DNA from: Candidatus Ribeiella danica
Lineage (GTDB): Bacteria > Chloroflexota > Chloroflexia > Chloroflexales > Roseiflexaceae
Assembly (NCBI GenBank): GCA_016717335.1
Contig: JADKFS010000001.1
Location: forward strand, 3,038,001-3,102,000
DNA length: 64,000 nt
Direction of reading: 5' to 3'
Shown: positions 7,813 through 16,203 of the stretch, piece by piece
How the letters are laid out: each line of letters begins with the position of its first letter
How positions within the stretch are numbered: position 1 is the first letter of the stretch
The notes under the pieces: model-generated
What the model was told of the DNA's origin: nothing
The model's input: the letters and a program-made list of their open reading frames with translations, nothing else
Databases searched by the model: none
Translations under genes and position numbers: made by a program

Positions 7813-7889
7813 TGGTGGGCGATACTAGACTCGAACTAGTGACCTCCACGATGTCAACGTGGCGCTCTAACCAACTGAGCTAATCGCCC
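7813..7889 (-). tRNA. tRNA-Val (anticodon GAC)
   Basis: Read on the minus strand, the acceptor arm GGGCGAT pairs with ATCGCCC, followed by A and an encoded CCA. The D-arm is GCTC/GAGC. The anticodon stem CCACG/CGTGG encloses the loop TTGACAT, giving anticodon GAC. The T-arm ACTAG-TTCGAGT-CTAGT is complete. It reads the Val codon GUC, frequent in this GC-rich genome. Confidence 0.95.
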
Positions 7890-7925
7890 GCGGAGGTTAT
7901 AGTACCATCTCTACCGTACACTGTC

Positions 7926-8340
7926 AAGAAAATGGGCGGGCGCCCAGGCCCCTGGCTGCGGGTCGTGCCGACGGCAGAGATGCTTCTTCCGGGGCGCTGC
8001 GCCCCCCTCCGGCAAATGCTCCCATATCAGCTGCAATCGAAGTGGCGCATGCCCAGCACCCTTCGTTGGGCGCGAGTTGCATCCCGCCGCGCGTGGATTC
8101 AGCCAGGCATGAGCCACCGACGCTGGAAATGAGCCGGCATTCCTTTTGGGGTCCAGGGGCGAAACCCCGGCCGGGGGGCGGCGGGGGTGGTGGCCCACCC
8201 CCGCCCGCGGGGGGCGCGTAGCCCCCCGAAAACATTGAGCGATGCAATAGCCCGCAGGGGCACGGGGGCGCGTAGCCCCCCGAAAACATTGAGCGATGCA
8301 ATAGCCCGCAGGGGCACGGGGGCGCGCAACCCCCGGAGGC
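7926..8340 (-). repeat. MITE-like dispersed element, copy 1
   Basis: On the minus strand this shares blocks with regions near 15.7-16.2 and 20.0-20.3 kb: GCCGGGG.TTCGCCCCTGGACCCCAAAA, then GGCTGAATCCA.GCGCGGCGGGA, GGTGCTGGGCATGCGCCAC and a terminal GCGCAGCGCCCCGG. The end nearer 8340 contains two complete 54-bp tandem units. No coding signal was accepted here. This explains the gene-free stretch between the tRNA and the kinase gene. Confidence 0.65.
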
Positions 8341-8381
8341 AGCATGCGCGCCGGGCGAAGGCGACTCTTGCCCGCCTGCGC

Positions 8382-8387
8382 TATAAT
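8382..8387 (+). promoter_or_regulatory. Candidate -10 box for the kinase gene
   Basis: TATAAT lies 40 nt upstream of the kinase start codon in an otherwise GC-rich stretch. No convincing -35 hexamer is present at 16-18 nt. Confidence 0.35.
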
Positions 8388-8426
8388 ACACGCACATGTG
8401 AGCGATCGGCATGACACCAGGAAGCC

Positions 8427-9944
8427 ATGATCCAGCAGTCGGCTCAATTCTGCAGCTCCTGCGGCAGCCGCGCCACCCCGCGCGCGCTCTACTGCGTCGA
8501 CTGCGGCGCGCGGCTGGTGCTCTCGGCCCGCCACGCCCGCACGCCGCGGCCGGCCGGCCTGCGCGTCGGCGGGCGCTACCGCCTGCGCCGGCTGATCGAT
8601 ATGGGCGGCAGCGGCGCGGTCTACGAGGCCCAGCACGAGCTGCTCGGCACCACCCACGCGCTCAAGGAGACGCTCGCCGCCGACGCCGACTCGGTCGCGC
8701 AGTTCCTGGCCGAGGCGCGCCTGCTGGCCCACCTCGACCACCCCACACTGGTGCGCGTCACCGACTACTTCGTCGAGCCCTCCGGCGCGGCCTTCCTGGT
8801 GATGGACTACGTGGCGGGCCAGACGCTGCAGCGCAAGCTCGAGCAGCCCGGCCCGACCTACAGCGTCTCCGACGTGGTCGGCTGGCTGCTGCAGCTCTGC
8901 GCGGGGCTGGAGTACCTGCACGGCTACCGCGACCCCACGAGCGGCCAGGCCCGCCCGATCATCCACCGCGACATCAAGCCGCTGAACGTGGTGCTGGCGC
9001 CCGACGGCCGGGTCAAGCTGCTCGACATGGGCATCGCGCGCGTCGCCGCGCCGGGCGCCTTCACGTCGCGGATCGCGCGCGCCCTCACCGAGCCGTTCGC
9101 GCCGATCGAGCAGTACGGCGCCGGCACCGATACGCGCAGCGACCTGTACGCGCTCGGCGTGACCGCCTACGTGCTGCTGACGCGCCAGCTGCCGCCCTCG
9201 GCGCTGGAGCGGGTGTCCCACCCGCAGGAGCTGCGCGTCCGCGCGATCAACCGCGAGGTGCCGCCGGCCCTGGCCGCCGCGATCGAGAAGGCGATGCAGC
9301 CGCGCGCCGAGGCCCGCTTCCAGACGATCGAGACCTTCCGGCGCGCGCTGGAGAGCGGCTGGGTCGCCGGCGAGCGGCTGGAGCAGGCCGCCGCGAGCGG
9401 CGGGCCGCGCCGAGACACGAAGGGGCTGCTCGGCACGCTGCGGCGGGTGCTGGCGGGCGGGCCTGGCCCTGACGAGCCGCGATTTCCAGCGGCGCCCGCG
9501 CCGGGCCTGACGCTGGCCGAGCGGCTGGTCGAGTGGCGCGCGCACGCCGACGGACGTGGCGCGATCGAGGTCATCCTGGCGCTGGAGCGCGAGGCCGGCG
9601 GCCCGCCGCAGCTGCGCCTGACAGCCGGCGTCAGCGAGCGCGGCCAGCGCGGCCGGCTCAGCTTTCAGCAGATCGTCCTTGAGGAGCAGGACGCCCGCGC
9701 GCTGGCCGCGCGCCTGTCCGAGATCCCACGCCTCAGCCCGCGCCTGATGGCCGAGATCCACTTCGAGGTCGGGCGAACCGCGCTGCGCGGCGACTGGCCG
9801 GACGGTCGCGGCCCGCTCAGCCTGACGATCAGCGCCCGCGGGCCGCGCGGCGGCCTCAAGTCCTGCACGTTCGCGCTGGAGCGCCGGCAGGTCGAGGCGC
9901 TGGCGGCTGAGCTGCAGCAGGGGCTGCGACGGGTGCGGCCGTAG
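8427..9944 (+). CDS. Serine/threonine protein kinase with N-terminal zinc ribbon
   Basis: The 505-residue protein opens with a zinc ribbon (Cys9, Cys12, Cys23, Cys26). A Hanks-type kinase domain follows: glycine loop DMGGSGAVYEA, ATP Lys80 in HALKET, the alphaC Glu96, catalytic HRDIKPLN (180-187) and a DMG motif at 200 in place of DFG. The activation segment ends APIEQYGAG with SDLYALGVTAY after it. The C-terminal 150 residues carry no recognised domain and may be a sensor or effector part. No membrane helix is seen, so it should be cytoplasmic. The ATG at 8427 gives the first zinc-ribbon Cys at residue 9. Confidence 0.92.
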   Translation: MIQQSAQFCSSCGSRATPRALYCVDCGARLVLSARHARTPRPAGLRVGGRYRLRRLIDMGGSGAVYEAQHELLGTTHALKETLAADADSVAQFLAEARLLAHLDHPTLVRVTDYFVEPSGAAFLVMDYVAGQTLQRKLEQPGPTYSVSDVVGWLLQLCAGLEYLHGYRDPTSGQARPIIHRDIKPLNVVLAPDGRVKLLDMGIARVAAPGAFTSRIARALTEPFAPIEQYGAGTDTRSDLYALGVTAYVLLTRQLPPSALERVSHPQELRVRAINREVPPALAAAIEKAMQPRAEARFQTIETFRRALESGWVAGERLEQAAASGGPRRDTKGLLGTLRRVLAGGPGPDEPRFPAAPAPGLTLAERLVEWRAHADGRGAIEVILALEREAGGPPQLRLTAGVSERGQRGRLSFQQIVLEEQDARALAARLSEIPRLSPRLMAEIHFEVGRTALRGDWPDGRGPLSLTISARGPRGGLKSCTFALERRQVEALAAELQQGLRRVRP

Positions 9945-9987
9945 GCCCCCGCCCCTGCCAGCGGCCAGGTTCGTGGCAGAGAAGGAA

Positions 9988-10029
9988 ACCCCCCGCTCCC
10001 ATTGGGAGAAGGGGGCAGGGGGTGAGGGC
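9988..10029. repeat. CCCTCTCCC-type dispersed hairpin element
   Basis: CCCCCCGCTCCCATTGGGAG continues into AAGGGGGCAGGGGGTGAGGGC. It lies between the convergent kinase and pfkA genes and could act as a bidirectional terminator. Confidence 0.5.
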
Positions 10030-10045
10030 CTGCAGCGCACTACAA

Positions 10046-11164
10046 TCAGTCGCCAAAGCAGATCCCGAGGTCGCGCGCCGTCAGCATCGTATCGCAGTCG
10101 AGCGGCACGGTCTTCATACGGCTGGTGGCCTCTTCGAGTGGCACGTACTTAACGATCGGCGGGTCGAGCGCGACCATCACGCTGGACTGGCCCTCTCTCA
10201 GCGCGCGGATCGCCGCCGCGCCGAAGCGCAGCGCCAGCAGCCGGTCCGAGGTCGTCGGGGTGCCGCCGCGCAGCAGGTGGCCCAGCACCACCAGCCGCGT
10301 CTCGCGCCCGGTCATCTCCTGCAGCTCGTGCGACACTTTCTCGCCGACGCCGCCCAGGCGCTCGGCCTTCCCCAGCTCGCGCTCGAGCACCGAGACCGCT
10401 CCGCCGATCGGCTTGGCGCCCTCGGCCACGACCACGATCGAGAATGGCCGGCCCTCGGCCTCGCGCCGCTTGATCTTCTCGGCCACCAGCGTCAGGTTGT
10501 AGGGAATCTCGGGGATCAGGATCGCGTTCGCGGTGCCCGAGATGCCCGCGCTCAGCGCAATCCAGCCGGCGTAGCGGCCCATCACCTCGACCACCAGCAC
10601 GCGCTGGTGCGCCTGCGCGGTCGACTGCAGCCGGTCGAGGCACTCAGTCGCGAAGGCGACCGCCGTGTCGAAGCCGAAGGTGGCCACCGTGCCGTCCAGG
10701 TCGTTGTCGATCGTCTTGGGCACGCCGATCACGCGCACGCCCTTGCGCGCCAGCGCGGCGGCGATCTCCATCGAGCCGTCGCCGCCGATCGAGATCAGCG
10801 CGTCGATGCCGTAGGCGGCCAGGCCGTTGACTAGCTCGTCGGTGCGGTCGCGCTCGAAGACGTGCCCGTCCGGGCCGGTGGTCGGGTAGCGCAGCGGGTT
10901 GCCGCGGTTGGTCGTCCCGATAATCGTCCCGCCCAGGCTTGTGATGCCGCGCACGCTCTCGCGCGTGAGCGGAATGACGCCGCCGTGCGGGTAGTTCTTG
11001 GGGGCAAGGATACCGGCGAACCCGTCGCGGATGCCGTAGCACTCCCACCCACAATGAAGCGCCGACAGGACGGCCGCGCGAATAACGGCGTTCAGGCCCG
11101 GCGCGTCTCCGCCGCCGGTGCTGACGGCGATCCGGTAGGCCGATGGCGGATTGGGGGTTAGCAT
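10046..11164 (-). CDS. pfkA: 6-phosphofructokinase
   Basis: The enzyme phosphorylates fructose 6-phosphate to the 1,6-bisphosphate in glycolysis. The 372-residue protein shows GGGDAPGLNAVIR near the N-terminus, the phosphoryl-donor motif GGDGS, PKTIDND in the active site, and VEVMGRYAGWIA for the sugar phosphate. GGDGS indicates ATP as donor, while the Lys in PKTIDND is more typical of PPi-using or mixed group III enzymes. The ATG at 11164 is preceded by GAGGAGAAGG. A TATACT -10-like box lies about 60 nt upstream. It stands downstream of the partner-switch operon on the same strand. Confidence 0.95.
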   Translation of the reverse strand: MLTPNPPSAYRIAVSTGGGDAPGLNAVIRAAVLSALHCGWECYGIRDGFAGILAPKNYPHGGVIPLTRESVRGITSLGGTIIGTTNRGNPLRYPTTGPDGHVFERDRTDELVNGLAAYGIDALISIGGDGSMEIAAALARKGVRVIGVPKTIDNDLDGTVATFGFDTAVAFATECLDRLQSTAQAHQRVLVVEVMGRYAGWIALSAGISGTANAILIPEIPYNLTLVAEKIKRREAEGRPFSIVVVAEGAKPIGGAVSVLERELGKAERLGGVGEKVSHELQEMTGRETRLVVLGHLLRGGTPTTSDRLLALRFGAAAIRALREGQSSVMVALDPPIVKYVPLEEATSRMKTVPLDCDTMLTARDLGICFGD

Positions 11165-11280
11165 GGCCTTCTCCTCATTTAGATAGCAGGTTGAAATGAT
11201 CGGCCTGTGGGTCTGCTCGCAGAGTATACGTTTCCGCGCGACCCCGTGCGAGAACATTTCGCAACGCAGCAGAACAATGC

Positions 11281-14200
11281 CTAAACCGACGGCGGCGCGA
11301 CCCGCTTGATCACCACTAGCGTCAGATCGTCGAACGGCGGGCGCTCGGTGAAGCGCAGCAGCGTGCTGTTGATCGCGTCGACCAGCTTGGCCGACGTCTC
11401 GGCGTGGTGCTTCACGATCACGTCGATCAGGCGCGGGACGCCGAACGCCTCCTCGGCGCCGTTGATCGCCTCGGTCACGCCGTCGGTGTAGCAGACCAGG
11501 ACATCGTCCTCGTGCAGGGCGACCTCGTCCTCGCCGAGCACCACATCCTCCAGCACGCCGAGCGCGATCCCCGGCGTGGTCAGCTCGCGCACCTGCCCGT
11601 CGAGCGCGCAGTAGAGCAGCGGCGGGTTGTGGCCGGCGCAGGTGTAGCGCAGCACGCCAGTCTCGGTCTGCAGGATGCCGTAGAACAGCGTCACGAACAT
11701 GGCCGACTCGGAGTCGCGCGAGATCCAGCGGTTGGCCCGCACCAGCGCGACCGAGGGCGAGGAGCCGTCGAGCGCGGCGGCGCGCACCAGGCTGCGCGAG
11801 AGCGCCATGAACATCGCGGCGGGGATGCCTTTGTCGCTCACGTCGGCCACCACGAATCCCAAATCCGACGAACGACGAACGACGAACGACGAACCGCTCG
11901 CCTCTTCGTTGGTCGTTGGTCGTTGGTCGTTGGTCCGCGGCAGCCGCCAGAAGTCGTAGAAGTCGCCGCCGACCAGCCGGGCCGAGCGCCAGTCGGACGC
12001 GATGTCCCACCCGACGATCGCCGGGGCGGCGGCGGGCAGCAGGGCAGTCTGGATATCGCGCGCGACGCGCAGCTCCTCCTCCAGGCGCGCGGCCTCGGCG
12101 GCCTCCTGGGCCAGCAGGGCGCTCTCGAGCGCGCCGGCGACCTGGTTGGCCATGCCGGTGTAGAGGGTCAGCTCGCGCCCGGTAAACAGATGCTCGGGGG
12201 CGTCGTAGTCGGCGAGCAGCATGCCGAGCGGCGCGCCCCGCGCGGTGAGCGGCAGGGCCAGCAGCGCGCCGCCGCCGAACGGCGCGAGGATCGGCGGGCA
12301 CATGTACTGCCGCCCGCGGGCCTGGTCGAGCGGGATGGGCGTCATCGTGCGGCGCGCCTCGGCCAGCAGCGGCGCGGCGCTCTCGTCGAACGGCCGGCCG
12401 ACGAACGCCGCGCGCTGCTCAGACGTCAGGCCGTAGGCCGCCAGCGGGGTGAACGTGGCGTGCTCGCGGCTCCAGATCAGGCAGTAGCAGCGGTTGCAGC
12501 CGAGCAGCAGCGGCGGCAGCCGGACGATCGCCGGCAGCAGATCCTCAAGCGTGGAGGCGCCGGCGAAGTTCTCGGCCACCTGCAGCAGCGAGTTCAGCGT
12601 CCAGGCCTCCTCGCGCTGGGCCGTGAACGCGCGCGCGCTCTCGATCGCCACGGCGATCTGGTCGGCCAGCGTGCGGATCACGAACAGGTCGCTCTGCGAG
12701 AAGCGCCCGACCTCGGCGCTCTGGACGTCGAGCACGCCGATCAGCTGCTCGCCGAAGCGCAGCGGCACCGCCAGCTCCGAGAGCGTGTGCCAGTCGTCGC
12801 CGATGTAGCGCGCGTCCTGCCGGACATCGGCGACCAGCACCGGGTGGCCCTCCTGCGCCGCCGCGCCGACGATCCCGTTGCCCTGGCGCAGCACCAGCCG
12901 GCGCAGGCGCGTCAGCGCCTCGCCCTGGGCCGTGCTGGCGCGAAACACCATCGCCCCCTCCGGCTCCAGCGTGAAGATATGGACCGGGTGGTAGCCGAAG
13001 TGCTCCTGGATCAGGCTGACGACCGACGGCAGCAGCACGTCCAGGTCGAGGATCGCGGTGATCCGCTCGCTCACCTCGCGGATCGCCTGGAGCTGGACCG
13101 CGCGCTGGCGCGCCTCGGCGAAGGCGCGCGCCTTCGAGATCGCCACGGCGGCCTGGTCGGCGATCAGCGAGAGCAGCCGCATGTCGTCGGAGTCGAAGGC
13201 GTGCGGCCGGTAGCTCTGGATCGAGATGCTGCCGATCACCTCCTCGCCGGCGATCAGCGGGACGTAGATGCCCGCGCGCGGCGGGCGCTCGCTCTGGTAG
13301 CGCGGGCGCGCCGGCAGCTGGTCCATCTCGCGCACGAAATCCTCGACCAGCAGCGCCCGGCCGGTCTCGCGCATCCAGCCGACGATCCCGTCGCCGACCG
13401 GCAGATTGACCGTCAGCCGCGGGAGCCGCACGCGGTCCTGCACGCGCACCATAAGCGTGTAGCGATCGCCGTCGAACAGGCCGAGGTGAAACGACGAGGT
13501 GTCGACCACCTTGCTGGCCTCGCGGTAGATCAGCTCGCACAGCGCGTCGGCGTCCAGCTCGGCGCGGATGATCGCGCGGCTGACCTCGTTGAGCAAGGCC
13601 AGCTCGCGCACCGAGCGGCGCTGGCGCTGCAGGTTCAGCGCGGCCCGCCGCACCGCCAGGCTGGCGGCCATGAGCGCGCCGGCGGCGATCGCGAAGTAGG
13701 CCAGCCCGAGCTGCTCGTAGATCGCGCCGCCCAGGCTGGCCACCGGCAGCGGCAGGATCTCGGCGCCCAGCGCGGCGCGCCAGGACGAGCGAAACCAGGT
13801 CAGCACCCCCGTCCGGCCGCCCTGCAGCCACTCGCGCAGCACGCGGTTGAGCTGGATCACCAGCGCGAAGCAGGGCGCGTAGACCAGCACGAGCGCCAGG
13901 GGGTTGGCGTTGCCCGGCAGCAGCAGGCCGGCCAGCGCGCCGCCGAGCAGGATCGCGATCGCGCGGACGCCGCTGCGCAGGATCGGGCGCCCGACCATCA
14001 GGTAGAAGCTGCGCGACCGCCCGTAGATCAGCGGCAGCAGCACGCCGAAGATCAGCCCCGAGAGCGCCGCCGCCAGCGCGCCGAACGGCGCGCCGAGCGC
14101 CAGCGCGGCGGTGACCAGCACGATCCCGACCAGGCTGTGCGGATCGGAGGGGGGAATGCGGAAGCCAGCGCTCTCGACCAGCAGCGCCAGCGCGACGAAC

Positions 14201-14310
14201 AGCAGCAGCAGGCCCCAGGGCGCAACGATCGGGCCGCTGACCGCCAGCCAGACCCAGCCGAGCGCGCCGACGATCAGGCAGTAGGCGCTCAGCGCGCGCA
14301 CGCGGCTCAT
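11281..14310 (-). CDS. Membrane GAF-domain protein with C-terminal SpoIIE/PP2C phosphatase
   Basis: This 1009-residue protein has about six hydrophobic helices in the first 230 residues, then three GAF-type sensor domains (about 240-400, 410-570 and 580-750). A coiled segment EAAEAARLEEELRVARDIQ leads into a SpoIIE-type PP2C domain with LVGGDFYDFW, VVADVSDKGIPAAMFMALSR, TCAGHNPPLLY and VCYTDGVTEA. It should dephosphorylate the STAS proteins encoded upstream. A heptamer-derived insert of about 25 residues sits between the first two phosphatase motifs. The start at MSRVR is chosen over one 16 codons upstream; no clear ribosome-binding site helps. It ends the three-gene partner-switch operon. 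Confidence 0.9.
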   Translation of the reverse strand: MSRVRALSAYCLIVGALGWVWLAVSGPIVAPWGLLLLFVALALLVESAGFRIPPSDPHSLVGIVLVTAALALGAPFGALAAALSGLIFGVLLPLIYGRSRSFYLMVGRPILRSGVRAIAILLGGALAGLLLPGNANPLALVLVYAPCFALVIQLNRVLREWLQGGRTGVLTWFRSSWRAALGAEILPLPVASLGGAIYEQLGLAYFAIAAGALMAASLAVRRAALNLQRQRRSVRELALLNEVSRAIIRAELDADALCELIYREASKVVDTSSFHLGLFDGDRYTLMVRVQDRVRLPRLTVNLPVGDGIVGWMRETGRALLVEDFVREMDQLPARPRYQSERPPRAGIYVPLIAGEEVIGSISIQSYRPHAFDSDDMRLLSLIADQAAVAISKARAFAEARQRAVQLQAIREVSERITAILDLDVLLPSVVSLIQEHFGYHPVHIFTLEPEGAMVFRASTAQGEALTRLRRLVLRQGNGIVGAAAQEGHPVLVADVRQDARYIGDDWHTLSELAVPLRFGEQLIGVLDVQSAEVGRFSQSDLFVIRTLADQIAVAIESARAFTAQREEAWTLNSLLQVAENFAGASTLEDLLPAIVRLPPLLLGCNRCYCLIWSREHATFTPLAAYGLTSEQRAAFVGRPFDESAAPLLAEARRTMTPIPLDQARGRQYMCPPILAPFGGGALLALPLTARGAPLGMLLADYDAPEHLFTGRELTLYTGMANQVAGALESALLAQEAAEAARLEEELRVARDIQTALLPAAAPAIVGWDIASDWRSARLVGGDFYDFWRLPRTNDQRPTTNEEASGSSFVVRRSSDLGFVVADVSDKGIPAAMFMALSRSLVRAAALDGSSPSVALVRANRWISRDSESAMFVTLFYGILQTETGVLRYTCAGHNPPLLYCALDGQVRELTTPGIALGVLEDVVLGEDEVALHEDDVLVCYTDGVTEAINGAEEAFGVPRLIDVIVKHHAETSAKLVDAINSTLLRFTERPPFDDLTLVVIKRVAPPSV
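11864..11940 (-). repeat. Two heptamer arrays inside the SpoIIE phosphatase gene
   Basis: About four copies of CGAACGA, then after 12 bp about four copies of CGTTGGT, lie inside the coding region. Read in the gene's sense they encode DQRPTTN- and VVRRSSF-type peptides without stops. They fall between the LVGGDFYDFW and VVADVSDKG motifs. Confidence 0.85.
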
Positions 14311-14404
14311 ACCGTCCGCGGCGCGGATCGCGCCTGCGCGGCCGGCACGACGCGGCACACAGCACGCGCTATGTTCGCCCTACGAGCGCGCATTCGCATT
14401 GATG

Positions 14405-15145
14405 TTACACTCGCCCCTGCCCAAACGCGCCCAACGCCTCTTCGCGCGTCTGATGGATCGCGAACACCTGGGTGAAGCCGGTCAGCGTGAAGACCTCGCG
14501 CACCTGCGGGCGCGGCGCGCACAGCCGCAGCTCGCCACCCTGCGCCAGCAGCTCCTTCCGCACCAGCAGCAGCGCGCGCAGGCCGCTGCTGCTCAGGAAG
14601 GTGACCCCGCCGAGATCGAGCAAGACGTGCCGCGCGCCAGCGGCGATGGTCGCATAGACTCGCGCGATCTCCGCCTGGGTGCTCACGGCGTCGAGCCGGC
14701 CGACAAGCTCGAAGACCTGCGCCGGCGCGCTGGGCGGGACGATGCGCTTGGCCATCGTCAGGAGGTTGCCGTCCTGAGGATCGAAATCGAACGAGACCGC
14801 GTCCATCAGCTTGCCCATCAGGTAGAGGCCCAGGCCGCCGGCCTGGCGCTCCTCAAGCGGCGAGGTGATGTCGGGCGCCGGCACGTTGTTGGGGTCGAAG
14901 CGCCGGCCGCGATCGCGCAGGCACACAACCAGCCGATCGCCCTCCACGCGCCACTCGAGCTCGATCGTCCCGGGCGCCTGGTCCTCGTAGCCGTGCTGGA
15001 TGATATTGGTGGCCGCCTCGTCCACGGCGAGCTGCACCTGCCAGGCGGCGTGGTCGTCAAGCCCGGCGCGCGAGGTCGCGTCGGTGATAAAGTCGCTGAT
15101 CGTCGCGAGCGAGTCTAGGGTTGCGGGGATGGTGATCGTTTCCAT
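14405..15145 (-). CDS. RsbW-like anti-sigma kinase fused to a STAS domain
   Basis: Residues 1-135 form a GHKL ATPase of the RsbW/SpoIIAB type: VQLAVDEAATNIIQHGYE (N box), DRGRRFDP (G1-like) and ERQAGGLGLYLMGKLMD (G2). Residues 155-240 form a STAS domain with HVLLDLGGVTFLSSSGLRALL, where Ser in LSSSGL is the expected phosphorylation site. Kinase and antagonist fused in one chain is uncommon but known in large regulatory networks. The ATG at 15145 starts the conserved domain. It lies between the single-STAS gene (79 bp upstream) and the phosphatase gene. Confidence 0.88.
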   Translation of the reverse strand: METITIPATLDSLATISDFITDATSRAGLDDHAAWQVQLAVDEAATNIIQHGYEDQAPGTIELEWRVEGDRLVVCLRDRGRRFDPNNVPAPDITSPLEERQAGGLGLYLMGKLMDAVSFDFDPQDGNLLTMAKRIVPPSAPAQVFELVGRLDAVSTQAEIARVYATIAAGARHVLLDLGGVTFLSSSGLRALLLVRKELLAQGGELRLCAPRPQVREVFTLTGFTQVFAIHQTREEALGAFGQGRV

Positions 15146-15224
15146 AGTGAACGATGAACGCTGAATGCCGAGCGCTGAACAATACTGAGCTGTGTCAGCG
15201 TTCAACGTTCAGCGTTTAGCGTTA
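15146..15224. repeat. Degenerate AACGCTGA/TCAGCGTT heptamer tract
   Basis: Variants of GAACGCT and of its complement AGCGTTC follow each other in both orientations (for example GTTCAACGTTCAGCGTTTAG). They fill the gap between the two STAS genes and can fold back on themselves. Confidence 0.5.
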
Positions 15225-15575
15225 CTAGAAGGAGCCGACGGCCTCGAGCGTGTCGTTGAAGATCTCGAACAGCGAGGTGAACCCGGTCAGGTCGAAGACC
15301 TCCTTGATGCGCTTGGGCAGGTTCGCGATCCGGACATCGCCGCCCTCCAGGTCGGTCAGCTTCCAGTCGCGCGCGCGCTTGCGCGCCTCGATCAGGACGC
15401 GCAGCCCCGGGCTGGCAATGTACTCAAGGCCGGCTAGGTCGAGCACGATCCGGTAGCGGCCCTGATCGAACAGCGCGTCGATCTGCTGCTTGAACTGGGG
15501 CGCGCTCGCGGCGTCCAGGCGACCGCTGACGGTCAGCAGATCGACGCGGTTGAGGCGCTTGTGGGTGATCTCCAT
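15225..15575 (-). CDS. STAS-domain anti-sigma factor antagonist
   Basis: The 116-residue single-domain protein has the SpoIIAA/RsbV pattern: LTVSGRLDAASAPQFKQQI, then YRIVLDLAGLEYIASPGLRV, with Ser in IASPGL as the likely phosphorylation site, and RIKEVFDLTGFTSLFEIF. It should bind an RsbW-type kinase when unphosphorylated. The ATG at 15575 has AAGGAGG 8 nt upstream. It is the first gene of the operon read toward the RsbW-STAS and SpoIIE genes. Confidence 0.92.
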   Translation of the reverse strand: MEITHKRLNRVDLLTVSGRLDAASAPQFKQQIDALFDQGRYRIVLDLAGLEYIASPGLRVLIEARKRARDWKLTDLEGGDVRIANLPKRIKEVFDLTGFTSLFEIFNDTLEAVGSF

Positions 15576-15669
15576 AGCCACGACCTCCTTAGAGCGTCTA
15601 AACACCACTCGATCGAACGCCCAGATCCCAGGCGCTGATCACACAAACACGATGGGGAACGGCGCGCGT

Positions 15670-15698
15670 ATTATAGCATGGAGCGTGGGCTTCAACAA
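15670..15698 (-). promoter_or_regulatory. Sigma70-type promoter of the partner-switch operon
   Basis: On the minus strand TTGTTG and TATAAT are separated by 17 nt. The start codon of the STAS gene lies about 90 nt downstream. No other promoter-like pair was found in the leader. Confidence 0.5.
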
Positions 15699-15715
15699 TC
15701 ATGCAGATCGTTTGC

Positions 15716-16190
15716 GGGGGCTGCGCGCCCCCGCGCCCTTGCCTGGCTGCCGCCACAATGGCGCAGTCGGGGGGGCTGCGCGCCCCCCGTGCCCCCGCGG
15801 GTGTCGGCTACCCCCAACCCTTCGGGGGCTGCGCGCCCCCCGTACCCTCGCGGGTGGGGGTGGGCCGCCACCCCCACCGCCCCCCGGCCGGGGCTTCGCC
15901 CCTGGACCCCAAAAGGAACGCTGTCTCGGTTGCGATGCTTGGCGCGCATGCCCGGCTGAATTCAGGCGCGGCGGGAGGCGACTGGCCTCGCAGGTATGGT
16001 GCTGGGCAGGCGCCACCACTATCGGATATGCCACAGGCATCACTTGCCGGAGGGGGGCCGGGGGAACCGGCGCGGGTTCCCCCGGGAGGGGGGCCGGGGG
16101 CGCAGCGCCCCGGAAAATGCCTGGCGGAGCCGCCTGAACCGGCGCGGGTTCCCCCGGGCGGGGGGCCGGGGGCGCAGCGCCCCGAAGAAG
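15716..16190 (+). repeat. MITE-like dispersed element, copy 2
   Basis: It begins with repeated GGGGGCTGCGCGCCCCC hairpin units and continues with GCCGGGGCTTCGCCCCTGG, GACCCCAAAAGGAA and GGCTGAATTCAGGCGCGGCG. Next come GGTGCTGGGCAGGCGCCAC and TTGCCGGAGGGGG, ending in two GGGGGCGCAGCGCCCC units. It is the longest of three related copies and contains no transposase. It fills the space between the divergent-promoter side of the STAS gene and the stop of the next gene. Confidence 0.65.
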
Positions 16191-16203
16191 CTGAAGCTCT
16201 ATG

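Noticed and set aside
7911..10040. Long frame opposite the kinase gene and the MITE-like repeat
   Set aside because: No domains; it crosses the repeat and the antisense of a kinase with all catalytic motifs.
11404..14475. Very long open frame (1023 codons) opposite the GAF-SpoIIE gene
   Set aside because: Antisense shadow with Arg/Gln/His-rich, low-complexity sequence. The minus-strand frame has clear domains.
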